Assembly: GCA_964213355.1 (NCBI GenBank)
Contig: CAXOVY010000030.1
Coordinates: forward strand, 1-64,000
Source: JBAXAM01 sp964213355
GTDB lineage: Bacteria > Pseudomonadota > Gammaproteobacteria > UBA9339
Length of the DNA stretch: 64,000 nt
Reading direction: 5' to 3'
The notes beneath the pieces were generated by a model. The model was not told the origin of the DNA. It did not search any database and saw only the letters and a list, made by a program, of their open reading frames with translations. Below, one piece after another: positions 8,875 to 18,091 of this stretch (positions are counted from its first letter, which is position 1; every line of letters starts with the position of its first letter). A program made the translations under genes and the position numbers.

Positions 8875-9729
8875 TTATCCAAAACTTTCTATTTTCCTTT
8901 TACAAACTTCTTGGGTCATGTCTCGCAAAATATTAACCCGCTCTGCCAGCCATGTAAGTTCTTCCTGCGTAATTGAATAATTTTTATTATAACGAGCGTC
9001 CACATATCCCTTCCTCAACAATTCAAAAAGCCTTCTGTCTTCTTCTGTTCCTTGAGGAAAAACTTTTAAAAAAGATGGTTCAATACTAGCTACCCGTTTG
9101 CTTAATTTCTCTAAATCATGTGTATTTGGCTTATACCTAGTAAGAACCAACAAAACGGTGACATACAAACACTCAGTCATTTGATGAAGTACAAATGCTG
9201 CTGCCCGGTAATCTTGCACATTTACTGAATAGCTAAAAAGCCCATAAAATGAAACTGCCCTGTTAGTCCAATACTCAAAATCCTCTTGAGCAAGATGTTT
9301 ATACTCCTTGGGCGACAATTCTTTTTCTTCTGCAAGCTCAAAGCGTCCAGAGCTATACAAGCATATCCCCTCTTTTTTAATATCTAAAAAGAAATATTGC
9401 CCCTTTCGTAAACGGCGATTAAAAAAATCTATATCATGTGCTATAAGCGTTGTCGGAGTCTTAATGCAATGGTAAAGATGATCTCTTAATCTGTGATCGC
9501 TTTCTATTTTGTTGGCTAACGCTTTCGTTTCGGTGACTATAAAAATATCGAAGTCGCTTTGATATTTATAGTGAAATCCATCATCGTGCAATTCCTCGAC
9601 CCAATTGCCACGAGCATAACTACCAAATAAAATTATCATTTCAATATCGTATTTTTCCCTAATAATATCCGCCAATGCGGTTAACTCTTGCTGTTTGTTT
9701 TCTGGTAAATGGATTAAAGACATTTTCAT
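8875..9729 (-). CDS. Fused nucleotidyltransferase-HEPN protein
   Basis: 284 residues from the ATG of MKMSLIHLPEN; a TTG three codons upstream is less likely. The N-terminal half is a minimal nucleotidyltransferase of the pol-beta fold: LFGSYARG near 40, then the metal-binding pair SDFDIFIV near 80. The C-terminal half (about 150-275) is an all-helical HEPN domain; it ends in DARYNKNY and lacks the RxxxxH motif of RNase-active HEPN proteins. Separate MNT and HEPN proteins often form toxin-antitoxin pairs; this fused form may be a self-contained nucleotide-transferring enzyme with unknown target. It is island cargo. The IS66 target duplication overlaps its stop codon without altering the reading frame. 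Confidence 0.8.
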   Translation of the reverse strand: MKMSLIHLPENKQQELTALADIIREKYDIEMIILFGSYARGNWVEELHDDGFHYKYQSDFDIFIVTETKALANKIESDHRLRDHLYHCIKTPTTLIAHDIDFFNRRLRKGQYFFLDIKKEGICLYSSGRFELAEEKELSPKEYKHLAQEDFEYWTNRAVSFYGLFSYSVNVQDYRAAAFVLHQMTECLYVTVLLVLTRYKPNTHDLEKLSKRVASIEPSFLKVFPQGTEEDRRLFELLRKGYVDARYNKNYSITQEELTWLAERVNILRDMTQEVCKRKIESFG

Positions 9730-9850
9730 AGCAACCAATTAAAGCTTAAAAAGTCCAAGGTGTCTATGTTATTCGTGTCATTATATGTTACAATGTATTG
9801 CGTATTTAAGAATTTAATTAAAATATTTTTACAAGCATGGAGATAAAGAC

Positions 9851-10246
9851 ATGGCTGCAACAGCACTAGCATTTGATACATTGGCTTATGTCAAAAAGCT
9901 TGTTTTTGTCGGTGTTCCGGAAAAACAAGCCGAAGTACAAGCCGAGACGTTGGCTTCTCTAGTAAATGACAATATAGCCACAAAACGCGATATAAGGGAA
10001 TCGGAAGCGTCTACGAAGCAAGATATCAAAGAATTAGAATTAACTACCACAAAAGAGATTGAGCTTATTAGGCGTGACATAGAGTTTATTAAGCGCGACA
10101 TTGAACTTATTAAACGTGATATGTCTACTAAAACTGATATTGAACTTATTAAACGAGACATTATTATTAAACTAACTGCTATTCTTGGTTCGATGACGAT
10201 TGGTTGTTTTACTATCCTCGGAACTCTGATTGTTTTTTTACGCTAA
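9851..10246 (+). CDS. Coiled-coil membrane-anchored protein, DUF1640/CCDC90-like
   Basis: 131 residues with a short N-terminal helical head, a central coiled coil with near-repeats of ELIKRDI (about 70-100), and one C-terminal membrane helix (about 107-129). This is the shape of bacterial DUF1640/CCDC90-type proteins, whose function is poorly known. The start has GGAGAT nine bases upstream. It is the only plus-strand gene in this part of the island and runs convergently toward the 136-residue gene, overlapping its stop by nine bases. Confidence 0.7.
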   Translation: MAATALAFDTLAYVKKLVFVGVPEKQAEVQAETLASLVNDNIATKRDIRESEASTKQDIKELELTTTKEIELIRRDIEFIKRDIELIKRDMSTKTDIELIKRDIIIKLTAILGSMTIGCFTILGTLIVFLR

Positions 10247-10648
10247 GTTGTTCTTTTGTTTTATTAATTTTTCTGCCTCAGAAATAGCAATTAATATCCG
10301 TGCTGCCTGTGATTCTGATAAGCCTGTGTGATGATCGTTGGAGATCGCTCCTTGAAATTCGGGGTTACGACTGATGTTAATTACAGATTCAAGGATTAAT
10401 TTCGTTTCTTCCATGCTATATCTGTTTCTTTCTAAACCATGTATAGCCACTTCGTTTATATGAGCTTTGGGCAGGAAGTATTGAGCAATAGTTTTACAGC
10501 AATCGATGTTACCGCTAACAGCTCGGTTTAGTATATTGCTAAGCGCTATCCAGATATTGTCCTGATTTATATTATAGAACTTCTGTAACAGAGACGATCT
10601 AAAATCTGATTTGTTCAGGCTGTTATTGGTTTTATTTTTAAATTGCAT
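10238..10648 (-). CDS. Hypothetical island protein, 136 residues
   Basis: Soluble, helix-rich, not recognised. It starts 18 bases after the stop of the upstream 180-residue gene with no clear ribosome site, which suggests translational coupling. Its 3' end overlaps the convergent coiled-coil gene. Probably the last gene of the island operon that reads leftward from alpA. Confidence 0.55.
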   Translation of the reverse strand: MQFKNKTNNSLNKSDFRSSLLQKFYNINQDNIWIALSNILNRAVSGNIDCCKTIAQYFLPKAHINEVAIHGLERNRYSMEETKLILESVINISRNPEFQGAISNDHHTGLSESQAARILIAISEAEKLIKQKNNLA

Positions 10649-10666
10649 AAAAGCAAAGCTATAAAG

Positions 10667-11209
10667 CTATGCGGTTGCTATAAAAGATTCAACGTTTGCA
10701 TCGGATTGCAAAATAAACCCGTTTTGCCCTTTTCTTCCCGCTTGCAACTGCTTAAGCGTAGCTATGTTTTGCAGAATCAGCTTTTGCAGGTGGGTTTCAT
10801 AACGAACAACTTTGTACGAGTCACTGTCATCAATAAACACACGCTTGTATTTTCCCGTGTCTTTCCTACATATACTTTCCCAGCAAAGTGCGCTATTTAT
10901 TCGGTCATAAAATTGATCAGTTTCAAATTTTAATATTCTTCTCATTCGCCAATAATCTATGGATATTTTTTCAACCAAAAGATATTCCATTTGCCCCTCA
11001 GGATTAAGATTGACCATAAGATTATTTAACAATTCCTGATAGTCTGAAATATTTTCTTGATATTTTTCATGTTCTACAATAAAAGTTTTGGCAAATATAC
11101 CATGCTTTATAGCATTTTTTGCTACAATAGCTTTTCCCTCTGGGGTTATAGCACCAGTAGAAAGTTGGGCATTTTGTTGATTGGCTATCAGTTGTTTTTC
11201 AGTTGTCAT
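10667..11209 (-). CDS. Hypothetical island protein with ANQQNAQLSTG motif
   Basis: 180 residues. The N-terminus reads IANQQNAQLSTGAITPEGKAIVAKNAIKHG, a motif found in many unnamed proteins from mobile elements and plasmids, where it precedes a helical body. Its function is not known to me. The ATG has GAGG upstream. Located between a cysteine-motif protein and the 136-residue gene on the same strand. Confidence 0.65.
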   Translation of the reverse strand: MTTEKQLIANQQNAQLSTGAITPEGKAIVAKNAIKHGIFAKTFIVEHEKYQENISDYQELLNNLMVNLNPEGQMEYLLVEKISIDYWRMRRILKFETDQFYDRINSALCWESICRKDTGKYKRVFIDDSDSYKVVRYETHLQKLILQNIATLKQLQAGRKGQNGFILQSDANVESFIATA

Positions 11210-11280
11210 AATTATGCCTCTTAAACCATATATTTAATTTTAAAATATATCATATTGTATATTAACATAAAACTATTAGT

Positions 11281-11733
11281 TTAACTACATTGAAAGCCTT
11301 TGCAGTTTCTCAATATATATGGGTAAGGCGGATAACTATTGTATTGCTCTTGCCAAATATCGTCCTTTAAACAAGTGCCAATACCCGTTCCATTTCCTAT
11401 GGTATCTGGATCAAAAAATCCGCAATCGCAGCACCTGACCATAGCAGTTTGAGTTTTTACTTTTACTTCTTTTGCATTAAGCACTCTGTCAACCATCAAG
11501 TTTTCTTCAACCGTTAATTCCCGTGTTTTACCGAAGTATTTTTCTATTAACTTCTTTGGATTTGAAAGCATCTCAATCAACCCTTGTTTATGGTGATGTA
11601 CGGCTTGTACAAATGCTGGAAGAGGTTGTCCATCCCCACGAGCCTTGATATTTATGCTACCACCACGTAAAGTTAAAATAATCCCATTGTTACTGGAAAA
11701 GCTGATAACATCTTGCAAGCTTTGAAAACTCAT
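11281..11733 (-). CDS. TubC_N-like small protein with C-terminal cysteine cluster
   Basis: 150 residues. Residues about 8-55 (ILTLRGGSINIKARG...HHHKQGLIEML) resemble the TubC N-terminal docking fold seen in small proteins beside plasmid primase genes. The C-terminus holds a cysteine cluster (RCCDCGFF, GTCLKD, NCKGFQC) that may bind zinc. The start codon overlaps the stop of the primase-helicase gene (ATGA), so the two are translationally coupled; a role in replication of the excised element is inferred from that. Confidence 0.65.
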   Translation of the reverse strand: MSFQSLQDVISFSSNNGIILTLRGGSINIKARGDGQPLPAFVQAVHHHKQGLIEMLSNPKKLIEKYFGKTRELTVEENLMVDRVLNAKEVKVKTQTAMVRCCDCGFFDPDTIGNGTGIGTCLKDDIWQEQYNSYPPYPYILRNCKGFQCS

Positions 11734-12781
11734 ATGGTTATGCTCCCGTCATTCTCTACTGTTACACCTAGACCATACCCTTCATCTATACCCCCTTTTT
11801 GAAACGCTACAACGCTACATTCAGCGTCTAGTAAGGGTTTCGGGGCATTTTGAAACGCTACAGCCAAATTGTTTGTAGCGGATGAAAAATCGTTAAAAGC
11901 CGCGCCAGTAGCCGTTTGTAGCGTTGTAGCGTTTTGAGCAGGGGGTGTGGAGGGCATGTAACGGGAAAAAACATCTTTAAAATCTAAAAGATAATATCCA
12001 TGTTTATTTACACCTATGCGTATTTGTTTAGATTTAATACCAAAAGGCTTTAGCAATTTTGCCAATGTATTACTGGTAATTGGTTTACCATACCTATGTT
12101 CACTCCATGGACGATCTTCTAATGCAATCAATTTTGCTACAAGATCGCTAGAGTGAATTTTGTCCATATTGTTTTCTTCAAAAATTTCTTTAATATCCAT
12201 CAATAACGTTGTGCTAATATCTTCATCGTTACTGTTGTCAGCAATATTTAAATCCTTAAATGCTACCTCAGCTTTTGCCAGCCACTCACCCCCAAGCACA
12301 GAGGCGATAGCAAATAATGGACGCCAATTATCGGTTGCGCGGTCATTATCGCCATCAGGGGTGCTAGGACTACAATTTTTTATGGCTTCAAAATTGTCAT
12401 CAGCCCACCTCTTAATTTTTTTTCTTAAAGAAGCTAATTTATCAAAGTTAGTATATTTCCATTTTTCTATACGCTCCGAGGATAATTTACGCTTTAGTTT
12501 TATAACCACAGAACGATCAACGATTGTGTCTGGGGGTGGTTTTTTAGTTATCATAGCAATAACCATCGGTGCCCATGTACTAAACTGTTTGGGTTGTCTG
12601 TTACTGTTATCACCTTCGGTACGTAAAACAAATGCTGTATCTCTGGTATGCCCAGAATTAATAATGCCCTTTAACTCTGCATTATCGTTATTGATAAATG
12701 TATCTCCTTCATCAATAAGTAATGTTGGTTTCCACAATTCGATTGCTCTAAATATTGCAGATGGGCTTGTGTTTGAGCTTG
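11730..12781 (-). pseudogene. Primase-helicase (toprim/DUF3631), C-terminal part, split by IS21
   Basis: Downstream half of a gene whose first half lies at 15566-16922. It begins after the IS with the Walker B region KPTLLIDEGDTF and continues through a DUF3631 helicase-like domain. Joining the halves at the 6-bp duplication AGCTTG gives an uninterrupted frame, ...RVLAS-SNTSPSAIF..., and a protein of about 800 residues. As it stands this part lacks the toprim and Walker A regions and has no start signal, so the product is presumably lost. It overlaps the next gene by four bases. Confidence 0.88.
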
Positions 12782-12977
12782 TGCATATTCCGATCCAAAT
12801 CGATCAATGATTCCAGTCCAAACCGATCAGTAATTCCAGTCCAAATCGATTAACGATTCCAGTTCAAATCGATCAAAACTTTCATGTCGAATGACCCACA
12901 ATAATCAGATTTAAAACCTGATTGTTTTTTCAAAATAAGTTGTACTTCCAAGATTAATTAAAATTTGGAGATACAAA

Positions 12978-14519
12978 ATGAGAGGTCATATAACAATGAG
13001 AAAAATTCGGGAAATATTACGTTTAAAATTTGCTCTTGAAATGGGAAACCAAAAAATCGCCAATAGTTTGGCAATTAGCAGCAGTACTGTACATGAATGT
13101 TTGCGCAGGGCTAATTTAGCTAATCTTAGCTGGCCGCTGCCAGATAACATAGATGATGAGATATTGGAGAAACAGCTTTACTCTCCGCCAAGACAAGCAA
13201 TACCAAAGGAAGAGCGAGGTGAGTTGGATTGGTCTAAAATTCATGATGAGCTAAAACGCAAACACGTAACGTTAATGTTACTGTGGAACGAGTACAGAGA
13301 ATCGTATCCAATGGGAATAGGCTACAGTCGGTTTTGCGATCTTTACTTGCTATGGAAAAAGCCATTAGACACATGGATGCGTCAAGATCATAAAGCTGGC
13401 GAAAAAATGTTTGTCGATTATGCAGGAGGCACTATTCCTATAAGCGATGGGCAAGGCTATATACATCAAGCACAGATTTTTGTTGCTGTGCTTGGCGCGT
13501 CTGGATACATCTACGCTGAAGCGACAATGACACAATCTTTGCAGGATTGGATAGAGTCACATTGTCGAGCTCTTAAATTCTTCGGCGGTGTTCCAGAGAT
13601 ATCGGTGCCTGACAATTTAAAAAATTGCACTGTCCTTGCCCATCGCTATGAGCCAGATATTAACCCAACTTATCATGACCTGGCAAAGCATTATGGGTTT
13701 GTAGTTATGCCTGCGCGCGTAAGAAAACCAAAAGATAAAAGTTTGGCGGAAAAAAGCGTACAAATTATACAGTACCAAATTCTAGCAAAATTACGCGATC
13801 AAACTTTTTTTAGTTTGGTAGAAGTAAATGAACCGATAGCAATTTTATTGAAAAAAATTAATTCGCAAGCTTTCCAAAAATTATCAGGATCACGGTTAAG
13901 CCAATTTGAGAAGTTAGATAAACCAGCTTTAAAACCACTACCAAGCACGCCCTACAAATTCGCTGAATGGGCAAAGGCAAGACTGGGTCCTGATTATCAT
14001 ATTGAATTGGATAAACACTTTTACAGCGTTCCGTATACTTTTATTAAAAAAATTTTGGATGTGAGATTTACTGATCAAACAGTTGAAATTTTTTATCGTT
14101 CAAAAAGAATAGCGGTTCACATGCGCAGTTACATACATAGACGACATACAACATTGAAAGAGCATATGCCTAAGGCTCATCAGAAATATGTCGAGTGGAC
14201 TCCGGAACGAATTATTAATTGGGCTCGAAAAATAGGAATGGCAACAGCGCAATTAGTTGAGAAAGTTATCGAAACTAAAGAGCATCCACAATTAGCCTTT
14301 CGTGCATGCCTTGGGATCCTGCATCTTGGTAAGAGCTATACTGAACTACGGTTGGAAGCAGCATGTGTCCGCGCTTTAAAAATAGGAGCCTACAGTTATC
14401 ACAACATAGCGTCTATTCTAAAAAATAATTTAGATAACGTGCCAGTAAGTTCATCGGAAACTTTAACAGCAACAAAAGAAGAACATGAAAACATTAGAGG
14501 AGGTGATTATTTTGAATAA
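12978..14519 (+). CDS. istA: IS21-family transposase IstA
   Basis: 513 residues. An N-terminal helix-turn-helix (QKIANSLAISSSTVHECL) is followed by the integrase-like DDE core with FVDYAGGT, VPDNLKNCT and AEKSVQIIQ, then the C-terminal Mu-type domain (HIELDKHFYSVPYTF). The ATG has GGAG upstream. A hairpin overlaps the stop codon. The frame is intact. Confidence 0.95.
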   Translation: MRGHITMRKIREILRLKFALEMGNQKIANSLAISSSTVHECLRRANLANLSWPLPDNIDDEILEKQLYSPPRQAIPKEERGELDWSKIHDELKRKHVTLMLLWNEYRESYPMGIGYSRFCDLYLLWKKPLDTWMRQDHKAGEKMFVDYAGGTIPISDGQGYIHQAQIFVAVLGASGYIYAEATMTQSLQDWIESHCRALKFFGGVPEISVPDNLKNCTVLAHRYEPDINPTYHDLAKHYGFVVMPARVRKPKDKSLAEKSVQIIQYQILAKLRDQTFFSLVEVNEPIAILLKKINSQAFQKLSGSRLSQFEKLDKPALKPLPSTPYKFAEWAKARLGPDYHIELDKHFYSVPYTFIKKILDVRFTDQTVEIFYRSKRIAVHMRSYIHRRHTTLKEHMPKAHQKYVEWTPERIINWARKIGMATAQLVEKVIETKEHPQLAFRACLGILHLGKSYTELRLEAACVRALKIGAYSYHNIASILKNNLDNVPVSSSETLTATKEEHENIRGGDYFE

Positions 14520-14605
14520 GGGGACGCTGTCCCCTTAAACCCCTGAAGTATTTAGAGACGTAACTTGTAATTGATGAGGCGGGATTAGCCGCCTCAAGTT
14601 ACGTC
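14518..14605 (+). other. Two hairpins between istA and istB
   Basis: First hairpin AAGGGGAC-GCT-GTCCCCTT at 14518-14536, overlapping the istA stop codon. Second, larger structure at 14557-14605: outer arms GACGTAACTTG and CAAGTTACGTC (11 bp), inner stem GAGGCGG-GATTAG-CCGCCTC. IS21 istA and istB often overlap; here a 138-base structured gap may tune or block istB expression. There is no T run after either stem. Confidence 0.7.
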
Positions 14606-14657
14606 ACTGTCATCAGCGCTTCCGCCTGTACAGTAATTTAATAATATAGGAGAAAAA

Positions 14658-15413
14658 ATGTTAATACATCCAACAATTGAAAATTTAAAAAAACTACGTT
14701 TACTAGGAATGGCTAAAGCATTAGAAAACCAGCTTGATCAACCGCAAGTAGAAAGTATGAGCTTCGAAGAACGATTAGGGTTAATAATTGACCGTGAAAT
14801 TTGTGATCGTGAAAATAGAAAATTACAAACAAGGCTTCGCAATGCAGCTTTAAAACAAACAGCGTCAGTAGAAGATATTGATTATCGCGCATCACGTGGT
14901 ATTGATAAAAAGCTCGTATTTACTTTATCTAATTGCCAATGGATAAAAATGCACCGCAATGTTTTAATTATTGGTGCAACTGGTACAGGCAAAACATATC
15001 TTGCTTGCGCTTTGGCACATAAAGCTTGTTTAGAAGGAAACTCTGTTTATTACAGTCGCCTCTCAAGACTTCTGCCAGATTTGGGTTTAGCACGAGGCGA
15101 TGGTAGCTATAATAAAAAAATGAAACAGCTGGCAAAGGTCGAGGTTTTGATTTTAGACGACTGGGGACTTTCTCCTCTTACAGATGAGCAACGTCGTGAT
15201 TTATTAGAGCTACTAGACGATCGTCATGAAAAATGCTCTACTATTGTTACCAGTCAACTGCCAATTAAACTCTGGCATGAAGCCATTGGAGATAAAACTT
15301 TGGCTGACGCTATTATGGATCGACTGGTACACAACGCTTATCGGTTAGAATTAAAAGGTGACGACTCTATGCGTAAATTTCGTAATGAAAATCTGAATAA
15401 GAGGGATAAATAA
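14658..15413 (+). CDS. istB: IS21-family helper ATPase IstB
   Basis: 251-residue AAA+ ATPase that regulates IstA target choice. Walker A is GATGTGKT near 108-115; Walker B VLILDDWG near 165; sensor region IVTSQLP follows. The start has AGGAG eight bases upstream (ATATAGGAGAAAAAATG). Complete relative to the family. Confidence 0.95.
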   Translation: MLIHPTIENLKKLRLLGMAKALENQLDQPQVESMSFEERLGLIIDREICDRENRKLQTRLRNAALKQTASVEDIDYRASRGIDKKLVFTLSNCQWIKMHRNVLIIGATGTGKTYLACALAHKACLEGNSVYYSRLSRLLPDLGLARGDGSYNKKMKQLAKVEVLILDDWGLSPLTDEQRRDLLELLDDRHEKCSTIVTSQLPIKLWHEAIGDKTLADAIMDRLVHNAYRLELKGDDSMRKFRNENLNKRDK

Positions 15414-15565
15414 CTAAATTATAACAAAGGTCTTTCGCTTTGATTTTTTTGATCGGTTTGGATCGGAATCGTTAATCGATTTGGACTGGAATTACTGATC
15501 GGTTTGGACTGGAATCATTGATCGGTTTGAATCGGAATGATTGATCGATTTCATCGGAATACGCA

Positions 15566-16922
15566 AGCTTGCAAGCACTCTGTGTACAACGCCTCGTAAA
15601 ACGCTTAAAACAGTTGTTTTTCCACAACGTTTCTCTGGTGAAGTAATAAGTAACTTTGGAAAGATACCAAATGCGTCAATGCAATATGTGCCAAGTACCC
15701 ATAAAGTTGTTGCATTAATTTGATTGTCATTGATGACAGCATGACTTTTAATTAGTTCACTAATTTCATTGGTAATGTCCAGACCGTTAATTTCCTCATA
15801 CCAAGGGCTAATGCCATCTTCCAGTTCGTTATTAATTCCATCACACTTTACACCAGCACACCTTTTCTTTTCGACTTCTTTATCTAAAGTAGTAAATCTT
15901 ATATTATGGCTTTTGGCTTCTTTTTCCCTTACTTGGTCATATTGCAAAGGTGTTAATTTAGCAAGTCGTTCAATCGCTTCTACTACTGTTTCTCCTTTAT
16001 GCTCAATCAGGATCGGTCTACCCATGGCATTATCAAGTTGTTTTTGCACCTCTTCAATACCTTCTAAAATCATCAGGTCGTTAAAATCAGTCGGCTTAGT
16101 AGATACATCTTTAAAGGAGGGGGTAGCTGTTTTTGCTTCTATTGCTTTTGCAGCTTCTGTGGCTTTTTCAATGCCAATATTTCCTTCTTCTCTAAAAGCA
16201 TCATTATCAGCGCAAATTACAATATCTTTGCTTGGATATTTATTTTTTATGATCTGTGCAACTGATAAAAGATTACCAGCATTAAAAGCGACAACCACGC
16301 CACAATCGGTAGCCCCATGAATTGTTGCGCCAGTTGCGTAACCTTCGCATATAAATAATTTATCAGTAAGCTTACCTATGCTGTAATAATGCTTAGTAAT
16401 TGCGCCACCTTCTAAAAACCATTTGTTACCATTCGGTGATATATATTGAAGACTTTGAATTTCCATGTTGTGATTGCGCAAGGGAACAATCAGGTTTTCG
16501 TCTTTAATCCTAATGCCATATGGCTTGATTTGCTTCTTCAAAAGGTAAGGGTGAGTATTGGAGCTGATGATTGGTAAGCTCTTATTCCATATTTCCTGCG
16601 CTTCTTTTTTCGCCTCTGCATGTGCTTTTTCCCTCTCTATTTCTAGTACCTTTTTTGCTGCTTCTATCCTGTTTTCATAATCTTTGCGCTCTGTAGGCGT
16701 TAGTTGATTAATCGGCTTGCTGCACCATTTCTCGTTAATCCCGCGTTTCCAGCAACCATAAGCTCCAGCTGGAACAATGTCGTCATGCAACACATACCAA
16801 CTATTTGGATGGCTATCGCCAGTAGTTTTAAAGCGATGCAATTTACCATCGGCTATAATAGGGTCTTGGCAGTCCAGCCCATGACTGTTCATTACTTGCT
16901 TAAATTCAATTTGGAAGTTCAT
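15566..16922 (-). pseudogene. Primase-helicase (toprim/DUF3631), N-terminal part, split by IS21
   Basis: Upstream half of the interrupted gene. The start is set at the ATG of MNFQIEFKQVM, with AGGAGG eight bases before it. The N-terminal region (to about 190) resembles phage/plasmid primases; the toprim domain (about 200-300) shows LFICEGYATGATI and VICADNDAF; the P-loop SPEKRCGKTTVL lies just before the break. The family opens and primes DNA during replication of mobile elements. Past 15566 the frame runs 24 codons into the IS. With the C-terminal part the protein would be about 800 residues. Confidence 0.88.
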
Positions 16923-16923
16923 A

Positions 16924-17106
16924 TTAAACACCTCCTAAATTTAGTTTCTTTATAACAGCGGTAATGATTTTTCTTGACCAATCGTAGTTTACAAGACTTA
17001 TCTTTGTTGCTAAAAACATAAGAAACTTTTTCAAAGCAACCTTTATGGCAGAAGTAGCGGAGCGATGAAGCCCCGCCTTAACTGTTTTATATTTATGAGA
17101 TAACAT
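16924..17106 (-). CDS. Small basic island protein, 60 residues
   Basis: A short frame that fits tightly between two operon genes: its ATG has GGAGGC eight bases upstream, its start overlaps the end of the HTH gene by 14 bases, and its stop lies just before the primase-helicase ATG. The product is basic and helical with a hydrophobic stretch (ALKKFLMFLATKISLV). I do not recognise it. The coupling and ribosome site argue that it is translated. Confidence 0.55.
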   Translation of the reverse strand: MLSHKYKTVKAGLHRSATSAIKVALKKFLMFLATKISLVNYDWSRKIITAVIKKLNLGGV

Positions 17107-17470
17107 TTATTTGCCTCCATACTGGTTGCGCTTTTCCAGTCTGCGTTGGCACAGGAAATTTACCAGAAAGTAGTGCGTATTGTGCGACACGGTGTGGTTT
17201 ACCCTCTGTTGTTATATCTTCTACAAAATTTGTCACAATGTTATATCCTTCATTGTGGCGTAACTCCCATATTCTTGCCGCTGGAGCTAAAATATTTAGC
17301 TCCGCTCGTGCTTGAATCGTAGTAATGGGTTTTTTTTCTCGCAGCCAAGCCAAAAGTCTTTGACGTTGAACGGATAACGTTATATCATCACTTATGTCTT
17401 TAGGTTTTTTGCTTTTTTTAAAGCCCTGTTTGCTCTCTAAGAGCAACGGGGTTTTTTGTTTTTTGTCCAT
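17093..17470 (-). CDS. Helix-turn-helix protein of the island replication operon
   Basis: 125 residues from the ATG of MDKKQKTPLLLES, with AAGGAGAG upstream; the frame is open further upstream but overlaps alpA. A basic N-terminal tail (KKSKKPKD) is followed by a winged-helix unit at about 32-110 (RQRLLAWLREKKPITTIQARAELNI...RIWELRHNEGYNI), like the helix-turn-helix domains of phage replication and control proteins. Second gene of the operon, between alpA and the 60-residue gene. Likely DNA-binding, perhaps at the element's own control region. Confidence 0.7.
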   Translation of the reverse strand: MDKKQKTPLLLESKQGFKKSKKPKDISDDITLSVQRQRLLAWLREKKPITTIQARAELNILAPAARIWELRHNEGYNIVTNFVEDITTEGKPHRVAQYALLSGKFPVPTQTGKAQPVWRQINVIS

Positions 17471-17471
17471 G

Positions 17472-17696
17472 TTAGGCACTCTCCTTGGACTTATTCTGTT
17501 TCTCAACCCACGCAAAGAAGTCCGGTTCAGAGATAAGAACACGTTTACCAACACGACGAATTACATTTGAAAAACCATTTTTGTTTTCATGAAACACTAA
17601 ATATCTTAATCCGCCCAGAGGGGGCCAGCTATGAAATTTTCCCCAATCAGCAAGTGGGATGAGACGCTGAGAAACTTTATTGCTTTCGTTAAACAT
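17472..17696 (-). CDS. alpA: AlpA-family excisionase/regulator
   Basis: 74 residues. MerR-like helix-turn-helix protein of the AlpA/excisionase type: RLIPLADWGKFHSWPPLGGLRYLVF...GFSNVIRRVGKRVLISEPDFFAWV. In P4-like and other integrative elements AlpA proteins activate integrase and assist excision. The start has GAGG upstream. It opens the leftward operon and sits next to nested inverted repeats at 17729-17819 that may be its operator. Confidence 0.8.
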   Translation of the reverse strand: MFNESNKVSQRLIPLADWGKFHSWPPLGGLRYLVFHENKNGFSNVIRRVGKRVLISEPDFFAWVEKQNKSKESA

Positions 17697-17829
17697 ATTT
17701 CATACCTCATAATTAATTAATTGATTGTGCAAAACCAAGCGGTTTTGCTTATTGATAAAACGAGGCAATCATATGTGTAGATTTTTCCCGTGTGTTTTCC
17801 CAACGGGAAACGGGAAAAAATTTATTTAA
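17697..17829. promoter_or_regulatory. Control region with nested inverted repeats upstream of alpA
   Basis: Three inverted repeats: GCAAAACC-AAGC-GGTTTTGC (17729-17748); an outer pair TTTTTCCCG (17782-17790) / CGGGAAAAA (17811-17819); and, inside it, TTTCCC-AAC-GGGAAA (17796-17810). The repeated TTTCCC half-sites look like operator sites or iterons. The position, directly upstream of the alpA operon, suggests control of excision or replication. Function is inferred. Confidence 0.6.
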
Positions 17830-18061
17830 CACGGATATTCACGCTCTTAATTAATATAGAATTATATCGCCCGCATCCCTGGAACCACCAATAAATCATA
17901 TATAAATCAATTAGTAATATTGTTTCAATTTTTTCCCACCTGCAGAAAACCTATATTAATATATTAGATATATCTTTATCTCATCATTTACAAAACCATA
18001 TCCTATCTTTAGCGCAATTACAAAATATAAGGGAATTAAAGGATTTTTACGCATAATGCAC

Positions 18062-18091
18062 TTGACATGCTCATATTTTAACCAATATAAT
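18062..18091 (+). promoter_or_regulatory. Consensus promoter of the IS1634-like transposase
   Basis: TTGACA at 18062-18067 and TATAAT at 18086-18091, 18-base spacing. Transcription would start near 18098, directly in front of the internal terminal-repeat-like motif TCACGGTCTAAATTAATATA, which could therefore bind transposase and repress the gene. Confidence 0.75.

Larger units (their letters stand above)
12782..15565 (+). mobile_element. IS21-family element, copy 1, inside the primase-helicase gene
   Basis: Ends TGCATATTCCGAT and the inverted TGCGTATTCCGAT, flanked by a perfect AGCTTG duplication (12776-12781 and 15566-15571). Each end carries tandem, slightly varied units of about 23 bases (GATTCCAGTCCAAATCGATC type): four at 12787-12881 and about five inverted at 15451-15561, the multiple terminal repeats of IS21 elements. 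It encodes complete istA and istB. Length 2784 bases. Confidence 0.93.

Noticed and set aside
9886..10161. Repetitive minus-strand frame (SRLISS repeats) opposite the coiled-coil gene
   Set aside because: It is the antisense of the heptad repeats; the plus-strand gene has the ribosome site and protein logic.
12787..12881. Tandem 23-base units that look like a small CRISPR or iteron array
   Set aside because: The units have no spacers and recur inverted at 15451-15561; they are the multiple terminal repeats of the IS21 element.
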